In this document: positions 50,819-59,719 of the stretch, one piece after another
Layout of the letters: each line of letters starts with the position of its first letter
Position numbering within the stretch: position 1 is the stretch's first letter
Assembly: GCF_900115265.1 (NCBI RefSeq)
Contig: NZ_FOVU01000006.1
Coordinates: 124,001 to 188,000, forward strand
Direction of reading: 5' to 3'
DNA length: 64,000 bases
Source of the DNA: Bradyrhizobium sp. Ghvi
GTDB lineage: Bacteria > Pseudomonadota > Alphaproteobacteria > Rhizobiales > Xanthobacteraceae
Program-made: the position numbers and the translations under genes
The notes under the pieces: generated by a model
What the model saw: the letters and a program-made list of their open reading frames with translations, nothing else
Databases searched by the model: none
Told to the model about the DNA's origin: nothing

Positions 50819-51864
50819 CCTCGACCTCTCTCGCTGCGACACTGTTCGGACCCGAAGACCTGCGCATGATCGAGCATCCGCTCGGCAACCTTGCCGAGGG
50901 CATGGTGCGCATCCGCTTCGGCGCCGGCGGCATCTGCGGCTCGGACATGCATTACTTCCGCCACGCCCGGACCGGCGATTTCGTGGTGACGTCGCCGCTG
51001 GTGCTCGGTCACGAGATCTCCGGCGAGATCGTGGAGATCGCGGGCGCGGCGGCCAATCTGAAGGTCGGCGACCGCGTCGCGGTCAACCCCTCGCGCTGGT
51101 GCGGCCATTGCGGCGCCTGCCGCGAGGGCCGACAGAACCTCTGCGAGAACATCTACTTCATGGGCTCGGCGTCGAAGACGCCGCACATGCAGGGCGGCTT
51201 CGCCAATTACTTCGACGCGGTCCCCGCGCAGTGCGTGAAGATCCCTGACCACGTCTCCTATCAGGCGGCGGTGCTGGCCGAGCCGCTGGCGGTCTGCCTG
51301 CACGCCGTCGCGCGCGCCGGCAACATCCAGGGAAAGCGCGGCATCATCTTCGGCGCGGGCCCGATCGGGCTTCTGACCATGCTCGCCGCGCGCCGCGCCG
51401 GCCTGGCCGACGTCACCGTGGCCGATATCGCACCGGCGCCGCTGGCCTTCGCGACCAAGCTCGGTGCATCCCACGTCGAGAACGTCTCGGGCGGGGAAGA
51501 AGGCCTGAAGGCGCAGGCGGCATCGCGTCCCTATGACGTCGCGTTCGAAGTCTCCGGCACGGCCGCAGGGCTTGCCAGCGCGATCGGCATCATCAGGCGC
51601 GGCGGCGTGGTGGTGCAGATCGGCAATCTGCCGGGCGGCCAGATCCCGACGCCGTCGAATGCGGTGATGGCCAAGGAAATCGACCTGCGCGGCTCGTTCC
51701 GCTTCGGGCTCGAATTCATGACCGCGGTGGAACTGATCGGGGACGGCAGCGTCGACGTGCTGTCGCTGGTCACCGCCGAGCGGCCGCTCTCGACCGCGCC
51801 CGACGCGCTGCGCCTGGCGCTCGATCGCTCGCAGAGCGTCAAGGTCGTGCTGACCGCGAACTGA
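50815..51864 (+). CDS. Zinc-dependent MDR dehydrogenase (L-idonate 5-dehydrogenase-like)
   Basis: The 349-residue alcohol dehydrogenase has catalytic zinc ligands in GGICGSDMHYF and LGHEISGEIV. The structural zinc site is four cysteines in CGHCGACREGRQNLC, and the NAD(P) motif is IIFGAGPIGLLTM. The closest group I recognise is L-idonate 5-dehydrogenase/sorbitol dehydrogenase-like. It overlaps dctM and is followed 12 bases later by uxuA. It could turn an imported hexonate into a keto acid that joins the mannonate/fructuronate route (inference). Confidence 0.85.
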   Translation: MTSTSLAATLFGPEDLRMIEHPLGNLAEGMVRIRFGAGGICGSDMHYFRHARTGDFVVTSPLVLGHEISGEIVEIAGAAANLKVGDRVAVNPSRWCGHCGACREGRQNLCENIYFMGSASKTPHMQGGFANYFDAVPAQCVKIPDHVSYQAAVLAEPLAVCLHAVARAGNIQGKRGIIFGAGPIGLLTMLAARRAGLADVTVADIAPAPLAFATKLGASHVENVSGGEEGLKAQAASRPYDVAFEVSGTAAGLASAIGIIRRGGVVVQIGNLPGGQIPTPSNAVMAKEIDLRGSFRFGLEFMTAVELIGDGSVDVLSLVTAERPLSTAPDALRLALDRSQSVKVVLTAN

Positions 51865-51876
51865 TCGGAGAGGACC

Positions 51877-53064
51877 ATGCTCGAGGGATGGCGCTGGTAC
51901 GGGCCGGATGATCCGGTCTCGCTCGATGATGTCAGGCAGGCCGGGGCGAGCGATATCGTCTCGGCGCTGCATCAGGTCCCGATTGGGGAGGCCTGGACGC
52001 GCAAGGCGGTGGAGGAGCGCAAGAATTTCATCGAGAACGGCCAGCCGGGTCGCTCGCAGCTGACCTGGTCGGTCGTGGAATCGATTCCGATCCCCGACGA
52101 CGTCAAGCGGCTCGGAGCCAAGGCGACCAAATCCATCGACGCCTGGATCGCGAGCCTGGAAGCCGTCGCAGCCTCGGGCATCAAGATCATCTGCTACAAT
52201 TTCATGCCCGTGGTCGACTGGTGCCGCACCGATCTGGAATGGGAGCTGCCGAACGGCGCTCGCGCCATGCGCTTCGACCAGGATCGCTTTGCCGCCTTCG
52301 AGCTGCATATCCTGAAGCGGCCCGCCGCCGTCCAGGAGTATTCGCCGCAAGCGCAGGCGCGCGCCAAAGCGCTGTTCGAGAAGATGAGCGAGGCCGACAT
52401 CGACTATCTCGTCAAGGTCATCGCCAGCGCGCTGCCCGGCTCGACCACCGAGCCGATGACCATCCCGCAATTCCGTGACCGGCTGGAGACCTATCGCGAC
52501 ATCACGCCAGGGGGGCTGCGGCAGCATCTCGCCGAGTTCCTCGCGCGCGTCACGCCGGTCGCCGAGCAGCTTGGCGTGTCGCTGACGCTGCATCCGGATG
52601 ACCCGCCGCGGCCACTGTTCGGCCTGCCGCGCATTGCCTCTTCCGCCGATGACTATCAGGCGCTGTTCGATGCCGTGCCGTCGAAGGCGAACGGCATCTG
52701 CCTGTGCACGGGCTCGCTGGGGGTGCGGCCCGAGAACAATCTGCCTGAAATGGCCGAACGGTTCGGCCCGCGCATCGCCTTTGCCCATCTGCGCGCCACC
52801 AAGCGCGAGGCCGACGGCCTGTCGTTCTACGAATCCGATCATCTCGACGGCGACGTCGATATGGTCGCGGTGCTCAAGGCGTTGTTGAAGGAGAACGCGC
52901 GGCGGTCGCCGGACAAACAAATCGTGTTTCGTCCCGATCACGGCCACCGCATGCTCGACGATCTCGCCGCCACCAAGCGCACCAATCCCGGCTACACCGC
53001 AATCGGCCGCCTGCGCGGCCTCGCCGAGCTGCGCGGCGCGATCCGTGCGATCGGACATCGGTAG
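51877..53064 (+). CDS. uxuA: D-mannonate dehydratase
   Basis: The 395-residue protein fits the UxuA family: MLEGWRWYGPDDPVSLDDVR at the start, then CYNFMPVVDWCRTDLEW, then LHPDDPPRPLFGLPRI and CLCTGSLGVRPENN. The divalent-metal ligands come from the His, Cys and C-terminal DHGHRM segments. It dehydrates D-mannonate to 2-keto-3-deoxy-D-gluconate. GGAGAGG precedes the ATG. With uxuB on the other side of the GntR gene it completes the Ashwell-type branch from fructuronate. KDG kinase and aldolase are not in the window. Confidence 0.94.
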   Translation: MLEGWRWYGPDDPVSLDDVRQAGASDIVSALHQVPIGEAWTRKAVEERKNFIENGQPGRSQLTWSVVESIPIPDDVKRLGAKATKSIDAWIASLEAVAASGIKIICYNFMPVVDWCRTDLEWELPNGARAMRFDQDRFAAFELHILKRPAAVQEYSPQAQARAKALFEKMSEADIDYLVKVIASALPGSTTEPMTIPQFRDRLETYRDITPGGLRQHLAEFLARVTPVAEQLGVSLTLHPDDPPRPLFGLPRIASSADDYQALFDAVPSKANGICLCTGSLGVRPENNLPEMAERFGPRIAFAHLRATKREADGLSFYESDHLDGDVDMVAVLKALLKENARRSPDKQIVFRPDHGHRMLDDLAATKRTNPGYTAIGRLRGLAELRGAIRAIGHR

Positions 53065-53089
53065 AGGACGAAGCTCGATCAACTGGTCT

Positions 53090-53161
53090 TTGCGAGCGCA
53101 GCGAAGCAATCCAGAATCCCTCCGCGGAACGACTCTGGATTGCTTCGCTACGCTCGCAACG
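53090..53161. repeat. Dispersed palindromic repeat, copy B
   Basis: Same family as 24143-24214: arms tttgcgagcgcagcgaagca and tgcttcgctacgctcgcaa around ctccgcggaacgactctgga. It begins 26 bases after the uxuA stop. Together with the stem it can form, it may mark the 3' end of the TRAP-uxuA transcript. Confidence 0.87.
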
Positions 53162-53292
53162 ACGGTGTGTGGAGATGTGATCCGGTCGACCGACGGCCAG
53201 CCGCACCTGTAATCTGCTTCACAGGCGGACGCGCCGATCTGCGTTAGATGAAGTCAGGCCCCGCGACTGCGCGGGCGGCTTCGGAGCTGGCG

Positions 53293-53451
53293 ATGATTGC
53301 TGCACTGGCAAGAGCAATATCCCGCGCGACGGGAACCAACGTCGATATCGAGACCCTGAAGATCCTCGTGATCTTCTCTGGCGCTGGCCTCCTGGTCTCG
53401 CTCGTCGCCGCGATGATCTACGGACAGGCCCTCAACGCGGCTCTGTTCTGA
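53293..53451 (+). CDS. Small single-span membrane protein, function unknown
   Basis: The 52-residue product starts MIAALARAISRATGTNVDIE and continues with one membrane helix (about residues 24-45) ending MIYGQALNAALF. GGAG six bases before this ATG supports it over the in-frame ATG at 53248. I recall very similar small proteins in Bradyrhizobium genomes, but no function. It stands alone between the repeat and a convergent MFS gene. Confidence 0.65.
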   Translation: MIAALARAISRATGTNVDIETLKILVIFSGAGLLVSLVAAMIYGQALNAALF

Positions 53452-53465
53452 GCTCGTTGGATCGG

Positions 53466-54782
53466 TCAGGCCACCGGATCCCTGGAACGGCTCCGCTCAC
53501 GCGGCGCCAGCGGCGGTGCTTGCTTCAGGGGAGCGGCTTCCCGTGGTGCGGCATCGCCGCTCGATGCGTGCTCGGCCAGCGCGGGGCCGGTGTCGCGATA
53601 GGCGACGATCCAGATCAGAAAGCCCAGGACTGCCAGAGCAGCGCCGACCGGACCGGTGGAGGTCCAGCCCAGCCCCTGGCGAATGGCGAGGCCGCCGAGG
53701 AAGGGGCCGAGCGCATTGGCGGTGTTGAACGCCGAATGGTTGAGCGCGGCCGCGAGCGCCTGTGCATCTCCCGCAACGTCCATCAGCCGCGTTTGCAAGA
53801 TGGCGCCGAGCGCGACGCTGGCGCCGATGGCGAAGATATCGATCGCGAGCAGCCAGGGATTGCCGGCAACGAGCGGAAAGACCAGCAGCGCCACGGCGGC
53901 AAAGATCAGGATGCCACCCGCCGTCGGCATCAGTGCCCGGTCGGCGAAGGGCGGCACGAACAGATTGCCGAGCGTGGCGCCGATGCCGAAGATTGCCAGG
54001 AAGAACGGGATGACCCCGGTGCTGACCTTGGTCACCTCGATCAATGTCGTCGCCAGATAGGTGTAGACGGCGAACATGCCGCCGAAGCCGATGGCGCTGA
54101 TCGCGAGCGTCGTCCAGACGCGGCGGCTTCTGAGTGCACCGAGCTCGCGCAGCGGATTCGACCGGCCGGCCTGGTCGCGCGGCGCGAACAGCGCACAGAG
54201 CAGGACGGTGAGCAAGGCGAGCAGCGACACGAGGCCAAAGCTCGCGCGCCAGCCGACCATTTGGCCGATCAGGTTGGCCAGCGGCACGCCGATGATGGTG
54301 GCGACGGTCAGGCCCAGCATGACCTGACCGACCGCCTGTGAGCGCCGATGTTGCGGAACGAGCGAGGCCGCAACCAGCGCGGCGATGCCGAAATAGGCGC
54401 CGTGAGGCAGGCCTGAGAGGAAGCGGGCCGCGACCATCGAGCCAAAGCCGGGTGCCAGCGCGGTGAGGGCGTTGCCGATCGCGAACACGGCCATCAGCGC
54501 CAGCAGCTGGGTGCGCCGGGCGAACTTTGCGCCGAGCACGGCAATCAGCGGTGCGCCGAGCACCACGCCGAGGGCGTAGGCGCTGATCGCATATCCGGCG
54601 GTCGGCTCGTCGATATGAAGATCGGCCGCGAAGAACGGCAGCAGGCTCATTGATGCGAATTCGGTGGTTCCGATCGCAAAGCCGCCCATCGCGAGCGAGA
54701 ACAGGACGATGGCGAGATGAGGGGGCGCTGAAGCCGATTTCGATGTCGTGCTTGGCGAAGTCGCGTGAGGCGAGGGCGTCAT
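53466..54782 (-). CDS. MFS transporter, DHA1/AraJ-like
   Basis: The 438-residue protein has twelve predicted spans and DHA1-type motifs: GFAIGTTEFASMSLLPFFA in the first helix region, LGAKFARRTQLL (motif A-like) and RFLSGLPHGAYFG. These are typical of the arabinose-efflux/YdhP/AraJ group. ATG 54782 with AGGA just upstream is used; ATG 54800 is in frame. The C-terminal 35 residues are polar and rich in Ala, Pro and Arg. It is probably an exporter of sugars or drugs. Confidence 0.88.
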   Translation of the reverse strand: MTPSPHATSPSTTSKSASAPPHLAIVLFSLAMGGFAIGTTEFASMSLLPFFAADLHIDEPTAGYAISAYALGVVLGAPLIAVLGAKFARRTQLLALMAVFAIGNALTALAPGFGSMVAARFLSGLPHGAYFGIAALVAASLVPQHRRSQAVGQVMLGLTVATIIGVPLANLIGQMVGWRASFGLVSLLALLTVLLCALFAPRDQAGRSNPLRELGALRSRRVWTTLAISAIGFGGMFAVYTYLATTLIEVTKVSTGVIPFFLAIFGIGATLGNLFVPPFADRALMPTAGGILIFAAVALLVFPLVAGNPWLLAIDIFAIGASVALGAILQTRLMDVAGDAQALAAALNHSAFNTANALGPFLGGLAIRQGLGWTSTGPVGAALAVLGFLIWIVAYRDTGPALAEHASSGDAAPREAAPLKQAPPLAPRERSRSRDPVA

Positions 54783-55089
54783 GGGTCCTGCATGGGGCAA
54801 GGGAAGTCAGCCCAGCGAACGTCGCCACCCCCTGCATTATCTGTCTCACCTACTTAAACCGGCGTCGGTCTGCGTCAACGGCGGAAGCGCTGCAAAGGCC
54901 AGCTGCATATCAGCGTCCCGGTTTGGTCAGGGCATGCGAAGCCTGCAACCGCATGGACGCCGTGCAGAACGATGCGGGGCAGCCGTGCAGCTGTTTCGGC
55001 TTGCACCTTATTTCCGCTTGTCTTACGCCACCTCGGAACAAATTTGCGCGAGGCCCTCGAGCGCATCGCCAAGCCTGCAGGGAGCTGTC
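54783..55089. other. Divergent intergenic region without clear signals
   Basis: This 307-base gap lies between the divergent MFS and ThDP-enzyme genes. It must contain both promoters. I find no repeat, no tRNA and no palindrome strong enough to name as an operator. A GGAG ribosome site immediately precedes the ATG at 55090. Confidence 0.55.
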
Positions 55090-56751
55090 ATGACCATCAG
55101 AAACACCCGCACCGGGGGCCAGATCCTGATCGACCAGCTCGTCGCGCAGGGCGTCGAACGCGTCACCTGCGTGCCGGGCGAAAGCTATCTGGCGGCACTC
55201 GATGCGCTGCATGACAGCCCGATCGATGTGGTGATCTGCCGCGCCGAAGGCGGCGCCGCGATGATGGCGGAGGCCTATGGCAAGCTCACGGGACGGCCCG
55301 GCGTCTGCTTCGTCACGCGCGGTCCCGGCGCCACCAATGCCAGCCATGGCGTTCACATCGCAATGCAGGATTCCACCCCGATGATCCTGTTCGTCGGCCA
55401 GGTCGATACCGGCATGCGCGAGCGCGAAGCGTTCCAGGAGCTCGACTACAAGGCCGTGTTCGGCTCGATGGCGAAATGGGCCGTGGAGATCGATCGTCCC
55501 GATCGTATTCCGGAGCTGGTTGCGCGTGCCTTCCGCGTCGCCATGCAGGGCCGTCCGGGCCCTGTCGTGATCGCGTTGCCGGAGAACATGCTGACCGAGA
55601 CCGCTGCTGTTGCCGACGCCATGCGTATCGAGCCTGCGGTGAGCTGGCCCGCACCTGCCGATATCGAGCGCCTCACTGCGATGCTTGCGAGCGCCAAGGC
55701 GCCGCTCGTCATCCTCGGGGGCTCGCGCTGGACCGATGACGCCACCAAGGGCATCGCGCGCTTTGCCGAGCGCTTCGACCTGCCGGTCGCCACCTCGTTC
55801 CGCCGGGCCTCGCTGATCGACGCCGATCATTCGCATTACGCCGGCGATCTCGGCATCGGACCGAGCCCCGGCCTGAAGGCGCGCGTCGAGGGCGCCGATG
55901 TCATTCTCCTCATCGGCGGCCGCATGTCGGAGATGCCGTCCTCGTCCTACACGCTGTTCGACATTCCCTCGCCGAAGCAGAAGCTGATCCACGTGCATCC
56001 GGGCTCGGAAGAACTCGGCCGCGTCTATCAGCCTGAGCTCGCGATCCAGGCGACGCCGGCCGCGTTCGCCGCCGCGGTCGAGACGCTGAAACCCTCTGGC
56101 GCCGTCGCCTGGAAGGGCGAAGCGGCCAAGGCGCATGCGGACTACCTCGCCTGGACCGACAAGGCGCGCGAGCTGCCGGGCACGTTCCAGTATGGCCAGG
56201 TCATGACCTGGCTGCGTGACCGCCTGCCGAAGGATGCGATCGTCTGCAACGGCGCCGGCAATTATGCCGGCTGGATCCATCGCCATCACCGCTTCCACAG
56301 TTTTGCCTCGCAGCTCGCGCCGACCTCGGGCTCGATGGGCTACGGCGTGCCGGCGGGCGTGCTGGCCAAGCGGCAATTTCCGGATCGAGTCGTGGTGGCT
56401 TTCGCCGGTGATGGCTGCTTCCTGATGAACGGCCAGGAGTTCGCGACCGCCGTGCAATACGACGCGCCGCTGATCGTCATCGTCGTCGACAATTCGCAAT
56501 ACGGCACCATCCGGATGCACCAGGAGCGTGATTATCCCGGCCGCGTCGTCGGCACCCAGCTCAAGAATCCAGATTTCGCGATGTATGCGAAGGCGTTCGG
56601 CGGCCATGGCGAGCGCGTCGAGCGCACCGAGGAATTCGCGCCGGCGTTCGAGCGTGCGCTCGCCTCCGGCAAGCCGTCGATCCTCCACTGCATCATCGAT
56701 CCCAGAGCGATCTCGGTCGGTAAGGATTTTACGCCGGCGGCAAAGGCGTAA
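55090..56751 (+). CDS. Thiamine-diphosphate enzyme (acetolactate-synthase-like)
   Basis: The 553-residue protein has the three ThDP-enzyme domains. The N-terminal Pyr domain has the activating glutamate in CRAEGGAAMMAEAYG; the central domain follows; the C-terminal PP domain has the Mg-ThDP motif GDGCFLMNGQEFATAVQY ending VVDNSQYGT. It resembles AHAS/glyoxylate carboligase-type enzymes, but the biosynthetic small subunit is absent. A catabolic carboligase or decarboxylase is therefore more likely. It sits four bases before a DadA-like gene, suggesting that a keto acid made by amino-acid oxidation is its substrate (inference). Confidence 0.85.
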   Translation: MTIRNTRTGGQILIDQLVAQGVERVTCVPGESYLAALDALHDSPIDVVICRAEGGAAMMAEAYGKLTGRPGVCFVTRGPGATNASHGVHIAMQDSTPMILFVGQVDTGMREREAFQELDYKAVFGSMAKWAVEIDRPDRIPELVARAFRVAMQGRPGPVVIALPENMLTETAAVADAMRIEPAVSWPAPADIERLTAMLASAKAPLVILGGSRWTDDATKGIARFAERFDLPVATSFRRASLIDADHSHYAGDLGIGPSPGLKARVEGADVILLIGGRMSEMPSSSYTLFDIPSPKQKLIHVHPGSEELGRVYQPELAIQATPAAFAAAVETLKPSGAVAWKGEAAKAHADYLAWTDKARELPGTFQYGQVMTWLRDRLPKDAIVCNGAGNYAGWIHRHHRFHSFASQLAPTSGSMGYGVPAGVLAKRQFPDRVVVAFAGDGCFLMNGQEFATAVQYDAPLIVIVVDNSQYGTIRMHQERDYPGRVVGTQLKNPDFAMYAKAFGGHGERVERTEEFAPAFERALASGKPSILHCIIDPRAISVGKDFTPAAKA

Positions 56752-56754
56752 GCG

Positions 56755-58020
56755 ATGTCGGGGGGCCGCCACGTCGCCATCATCGGAGCCGGCGCGATCG
56801 GCGTGATCAGCGCCATCGAGGCGCTGCGCGAGGGACATCGTGTCACGCTGATCGATGCGGGCGAGCCCGGTGGCGAACAGGCGGCGAGCTACGGCAATGC
56901 CGGCTGGCTGTCATCGCACTCGGTGATCCCGCCGGCGGAGCCGGGCGTCTGGAAGAAGGTGCCGGGCTATCTGATGGACCCGCTCGGCCCGCTGGCGATC
57001 CGCTGGTCGTACTTGCCGAAAGCGCTGCCCTGGCTGGTCAAGTACCTGCTCTCCGGCTGGACCGCGGCGCGGGTCGAGAAGACCGCGTTCGCGCTGCGCG
57101 ACCTGCTCAAGGACGCACCGCTCTTGCATCGGAAGCTTGCGGAAGAAGCCGGCGTGCCCGAGCTGATCGAGCGCAACGGCGTCATGCACGTGTTCACCTC
57201 GCGCGGCAATTTCGACACCGATCTCGGCTGGCGCCTGCGCAGGAAGGTCGGCGTCGAGTGGCTCGAGCTTTCCGCCGACGAGATGCGCCAGCGCGAGCCG
57301 GAGCTGCATCCGCGCTATACCTTTGGCGTGGTGGTGGAGGAGGCCGGCCGCTGCCGCGATCCCGGCGCTTATGTCACTGCGCTTGCCCGGCATGCGCAGG
57401 CGAGCGGTGCAAAGCTCGTACGCGCCAAGGCGACGGGCCTGAAGCTGTCCGGCAACAAGCTCGTCGCCGTTCTCACCGAGACCGGCGAGATTGCTTGCGA
57501 CGCCGCGGTGGTGGCCGCCGGCGCGCGATCGAGGCAGCTGACAGCATCGGTCGGCGATCCACTGCCGCTCGAGACCGAGCGCGGCTATCACGTCATGATC
57601 GAGAACCCTGAAACAGGTCCGCGCAGCTCGATGATGGCGTCCGACGCCAAGATGGTGGTGAACTGGACCGACAAGGGCCTGCGCGCCGCAGGCACGGTCG
57701 AGATCGCCGGCCTCGAGGCCGCGCCGAACTGGAAGCGCGCCGAGATCCTGCGCAACCACCTGCTCAGCATGTTTCCGAAACTGCCGAAGGACATTCCGGC
57801 CTCGCGGGTCAAGACATGGTTTGGGCATCGGCCGAGCATGCCGGACGGACGTCCCTGCATCGGCTATGCGCGCGCCTCGCGCGACATCGTCTATGCTTTC
57901 GGTCACGGCCATGTCGGCCTGGTCGGCTCGGCCCGCACCGGCCGGCTCGTCGCGCAGCTTTTGAGCGGCAAGGAGCCTGAAATTCCGCTCGCGCCGTTTT
58001 CGCCCAACCGCTTTCTCTGA
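56755..58020 (+). CDS. DadA-like FAD-dependent D-amino-acid dehydrogenase
   Basis: The 421-residue flavoprotein starts with HVAIIGAGAIGVISAIEALR (GxGxxG FAD motif) and GGEQAASYGNAGWL, typical of the DadA/DAO group. It ends with FGHGHVGLVGSARTGRLVAQ, a signature-like region of the family. The start ATG is four bases after the ThDP-enzyme stop, and the racemase gene follows after nine bases. DadA oxidatively deaminates D-amino acids to 2-keto acids at the membrane quinone pool. Confidence 0.87.
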   Translation: MSGGRHVAIIGAGAIGVISAIEALREGHRVTLIDAGEPGGEQAASYGNAGWLSSHSVIPPAEPGVWKKVPGYLMDPLGPLAIRWSYLPKALPWLVKYLLSGWTAARVEKTAFALRDLLKDAPLLHRKLAEEAGVPELIERNGVMHVFTSRGNFDTDLGWRLRRKVGVEWLELSADEMRQREPELHPRYTFGVVVEEAGRCRDPGAYVTALARHAQASGAKLVRAKATGLKLSGNKLVAVLTETGEIACDAAVVAAGARSRQLTASVGDPLPLETERGYHVMIENPETGPRSSMMASDAKMVVNWTDKGLRAAGTVEIAGLEAAPNWKRAEILRNHLLSMFPKLPKDIPASRVKTWFGHRPSMPDGRPCIGYARASRDIVYAFGHGHVGLVGSARTGRLVAQLLSGKEPEIPLAPFSPNRFL

Positions 58021-58029
58021 GATCGCACC

Positions 58030-58773
58030 ATGAGCAACGCAGCCAACTCGACCTCTCGCATCGCCCGCGGCGGCAAGGCGATCTACGGCGCGCCGCTCGG
58101 CATTTTGATGCTGGAAGCGCGCTTCCCCCGTATCCCCGGCGACATGGGCAACGGCACGACCTGGCCATTCCCCGTGCTCTATCGCGTGGTGAGCGGCGCC
58201 TCGCCGGAGAAGGTGGTGCTGAAAGGCGCGGCGGGCCTGCTGCCCGACTTCATCGACGCGGCGAAGGATCTGGTGCGGCTCGGGGCCGAGGCCATCACCA
58301 CCAATTGCGGCTTCCTCTCGCTGTTTCAGAAGGAGATCGCCTCCGCGGTCGGCGTTCCCGTCGCGACCTCGTCGCTGATGCAGGTGCCGTGGGTGCAGGC
58401 AACCTTGCCTCCGGGCAAGCGCGTCGGTCTCGTCACAGTATCAGGATCGACCCTGACGCCGGCCCATCTCGAAGGCGCCGGCGTGCCGCTCGATACGCCT
58501 GTCGCCGGCACCGAGCACGGCAAGGAATTCTTTCGCGTCCTGATCAAGGCCGAGAAGGAAGACATGGACGTCGCGCAGGCCGAGCGTGATGTGGTCGAGG
58601 CCGGCAAGGAGCTCGTCGCTAAAAATCCTGACGTCGGTGCGATTGTGCTCGAATGCACCAACATGCCGCCGTATGCAGCGGCCTTGCAGGCCGAGGTCGG
58701 CTTGCCCGTCTACGACATCTATTCCATGATCACCTGGTTTCACGCCGGACTGCGCCCGCGCGTGTTTGGCTGA
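58030..58773 (+). CDS. Aspartate/glutamate racemase-family protein
   Basis: The 247-residue protein has the two active-site cysteines expected of the Asp/Glu/hydantoin racemase superfamily: ITTNCGFL near residue 97 and LECTNMPPY near residue 210. The middle segment RVGLVTVSGSTLTPAHLEGA fits the second lobe. It is the third gene of the ThDP-DadA-racemase set. A racemase next to a D-amino-acid dehydrogenase would let an L-amino acid enter the route (inference). It converges with the IclR gene. Confidence 0.87.
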   Translation: MSNAANSTSRIARGGKAIYGAPLGILMLEARFPRIPGDMGNGTTWPFPVLYRVVSGASPEKVVLKGAAGLLPDFIDAAKDLVRLGAEAITTNCGFLSLFQKEIASAVGVPVATSSLMQVPWVQATLPPGKRVGLVTVSGSTLTPAHLEGAGVPLDTPVAGTEHGKEFFRVLIKAEKEDMDVAQAERDVVEAGKELVAKNPDVGAIVLECTNMPPYAAALQAEVGLPVYDIYSMITWFHAGLRPRVFG

Positions 58774-58826
58774 TGCGAATTGACGTCCGGCAGGGCGTAC
58801 TTGTTGTGAGGCGACCGGTTCGCGCT

Positions 58827-59621
58827 TCACTCCGCCGCCACCGTGATCCCGTGGCCCAGCCGCTTCGAAATCCCGCCGGCGCAATCCCGCAAGGCATGCG
58901 CGATCGGGCTGTCCCAGCGCGCGTCAAAAGTGCCTTCCGGTCCCATCGCGGTGATGACCAGCGCGACGTGGCCGGCATGGTCGAACACGGGTGCGGAGAA
59001 TGCGTTGACGCCGGGCAGGGGATCGCCGAGGGCGCGGGCGAGACCGTGCTTGCGGACTTCGGTGAGCATCTCGGCGACCTTTGGGCCTTTCACGGCGCGC
59101 TTCGGATTGTAACCGACGCCCTGGCGATCGAGCCCGCTTTCGAGTGCGGCGTTGATGGTCTGCTCCGGCAAGAACGCCGCGAAGGCGCGCCCGGTGGCCG
59201 TCTCCAGCAACGCCATCACCGAGCCCGGTCGCATCACGATGTGGACGGGCTGGGCCGGCTCTTCGATCTGCACCACGGTCGGTCCATGCGTGCCCCAGAC
59301 CGCGAGCGAGACCGCATGTCCGATCTGGCTCGCGAGCGCGGCGATTTTCGGTCCGGCGATGCGCACGCCCGAGAGACGACGCAGGCTGATCAGGCCGAGT
59401 TCGAGCGCCAGCGCGCCGATCTCGTAGCGGCCGGTGGTCTCGTCCTGCTCGATCAGGCCGATGCGGGAGAAGCTGGCGAGATAAGGATGCGCCTTGGCCG
59501 GCGTCATGCCGGCCTCGCGGGCGAGATCGCGCAGCATCATCGGCTCGCCGCATCTGGCGAGCGCACGGAGCAATTCTCCGCCGACCTCGATCGACTGGAT
59601 GCCGCGGCTTTCTCTCTTCAT
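58827..59621 (-). CDS. IclR-family transcriptional regulator
   Basis: The 264-residue protein has an N-terminal winged helix (DLAREAGMTPAKAHPYLASF, about residues 31-50) and a C-terminal IclR effector domain (ALVITAMGPEGTFDARWDSP). It follows, on the same strand, the KstD-like flavoprotein gene and a small repeat. It likely controls that gene and its binding protein, or the convergent ThDP cassette; gene order cannot decide. Confidence 0.9.
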   Translation of the reverse strand: MKRESRGIQSIEVGGELLRALARCGEPMMLRDLAREAGMTPAKAHPYLASFSRIGLIEQDETTGRYEIGALALELGLISLRRLSGVRIAGPKIAALASQIGHAVSLAVWGTHGPTVVQIEEPAQPVHIVMRPGSVMALLETATGRAFAAFLPEQTINAALESGLDRQGVGYNPKRAVKGPKVAEMLTEVRKHGLARALGDPLPGVNAFSAPVFDHAGHVALVITAMGPEGTFDARWDSPIAHALRDCAGGISKRLGHGITVAAE

Positions 59622-59651
59622 GCGCCTCCGATGCGCTCGAGTTCTCGCTTG

Positions 59652-59718
59652 AGCATGATCTTTTCGGAAAACCGCCGCACACTTTGCGCTAACGCGGCCC
59701 TTCGGGTCCGGATCATGC
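59652..59718. repeat. Small dispersed repeat bounded by gcatgatc/gatcatgc
   Basis: The sequence runs from gcatgatcttttcggaaaac to ttcgggtccggatcatgc with an inverted terminal octamer. I recall this as one of the most frequent intergenic repeats in Bradyrhizobium. It separates the flavoprotein stop from the IclR start. Confidence 0.78.
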
Positions 59719-59719
59719 C

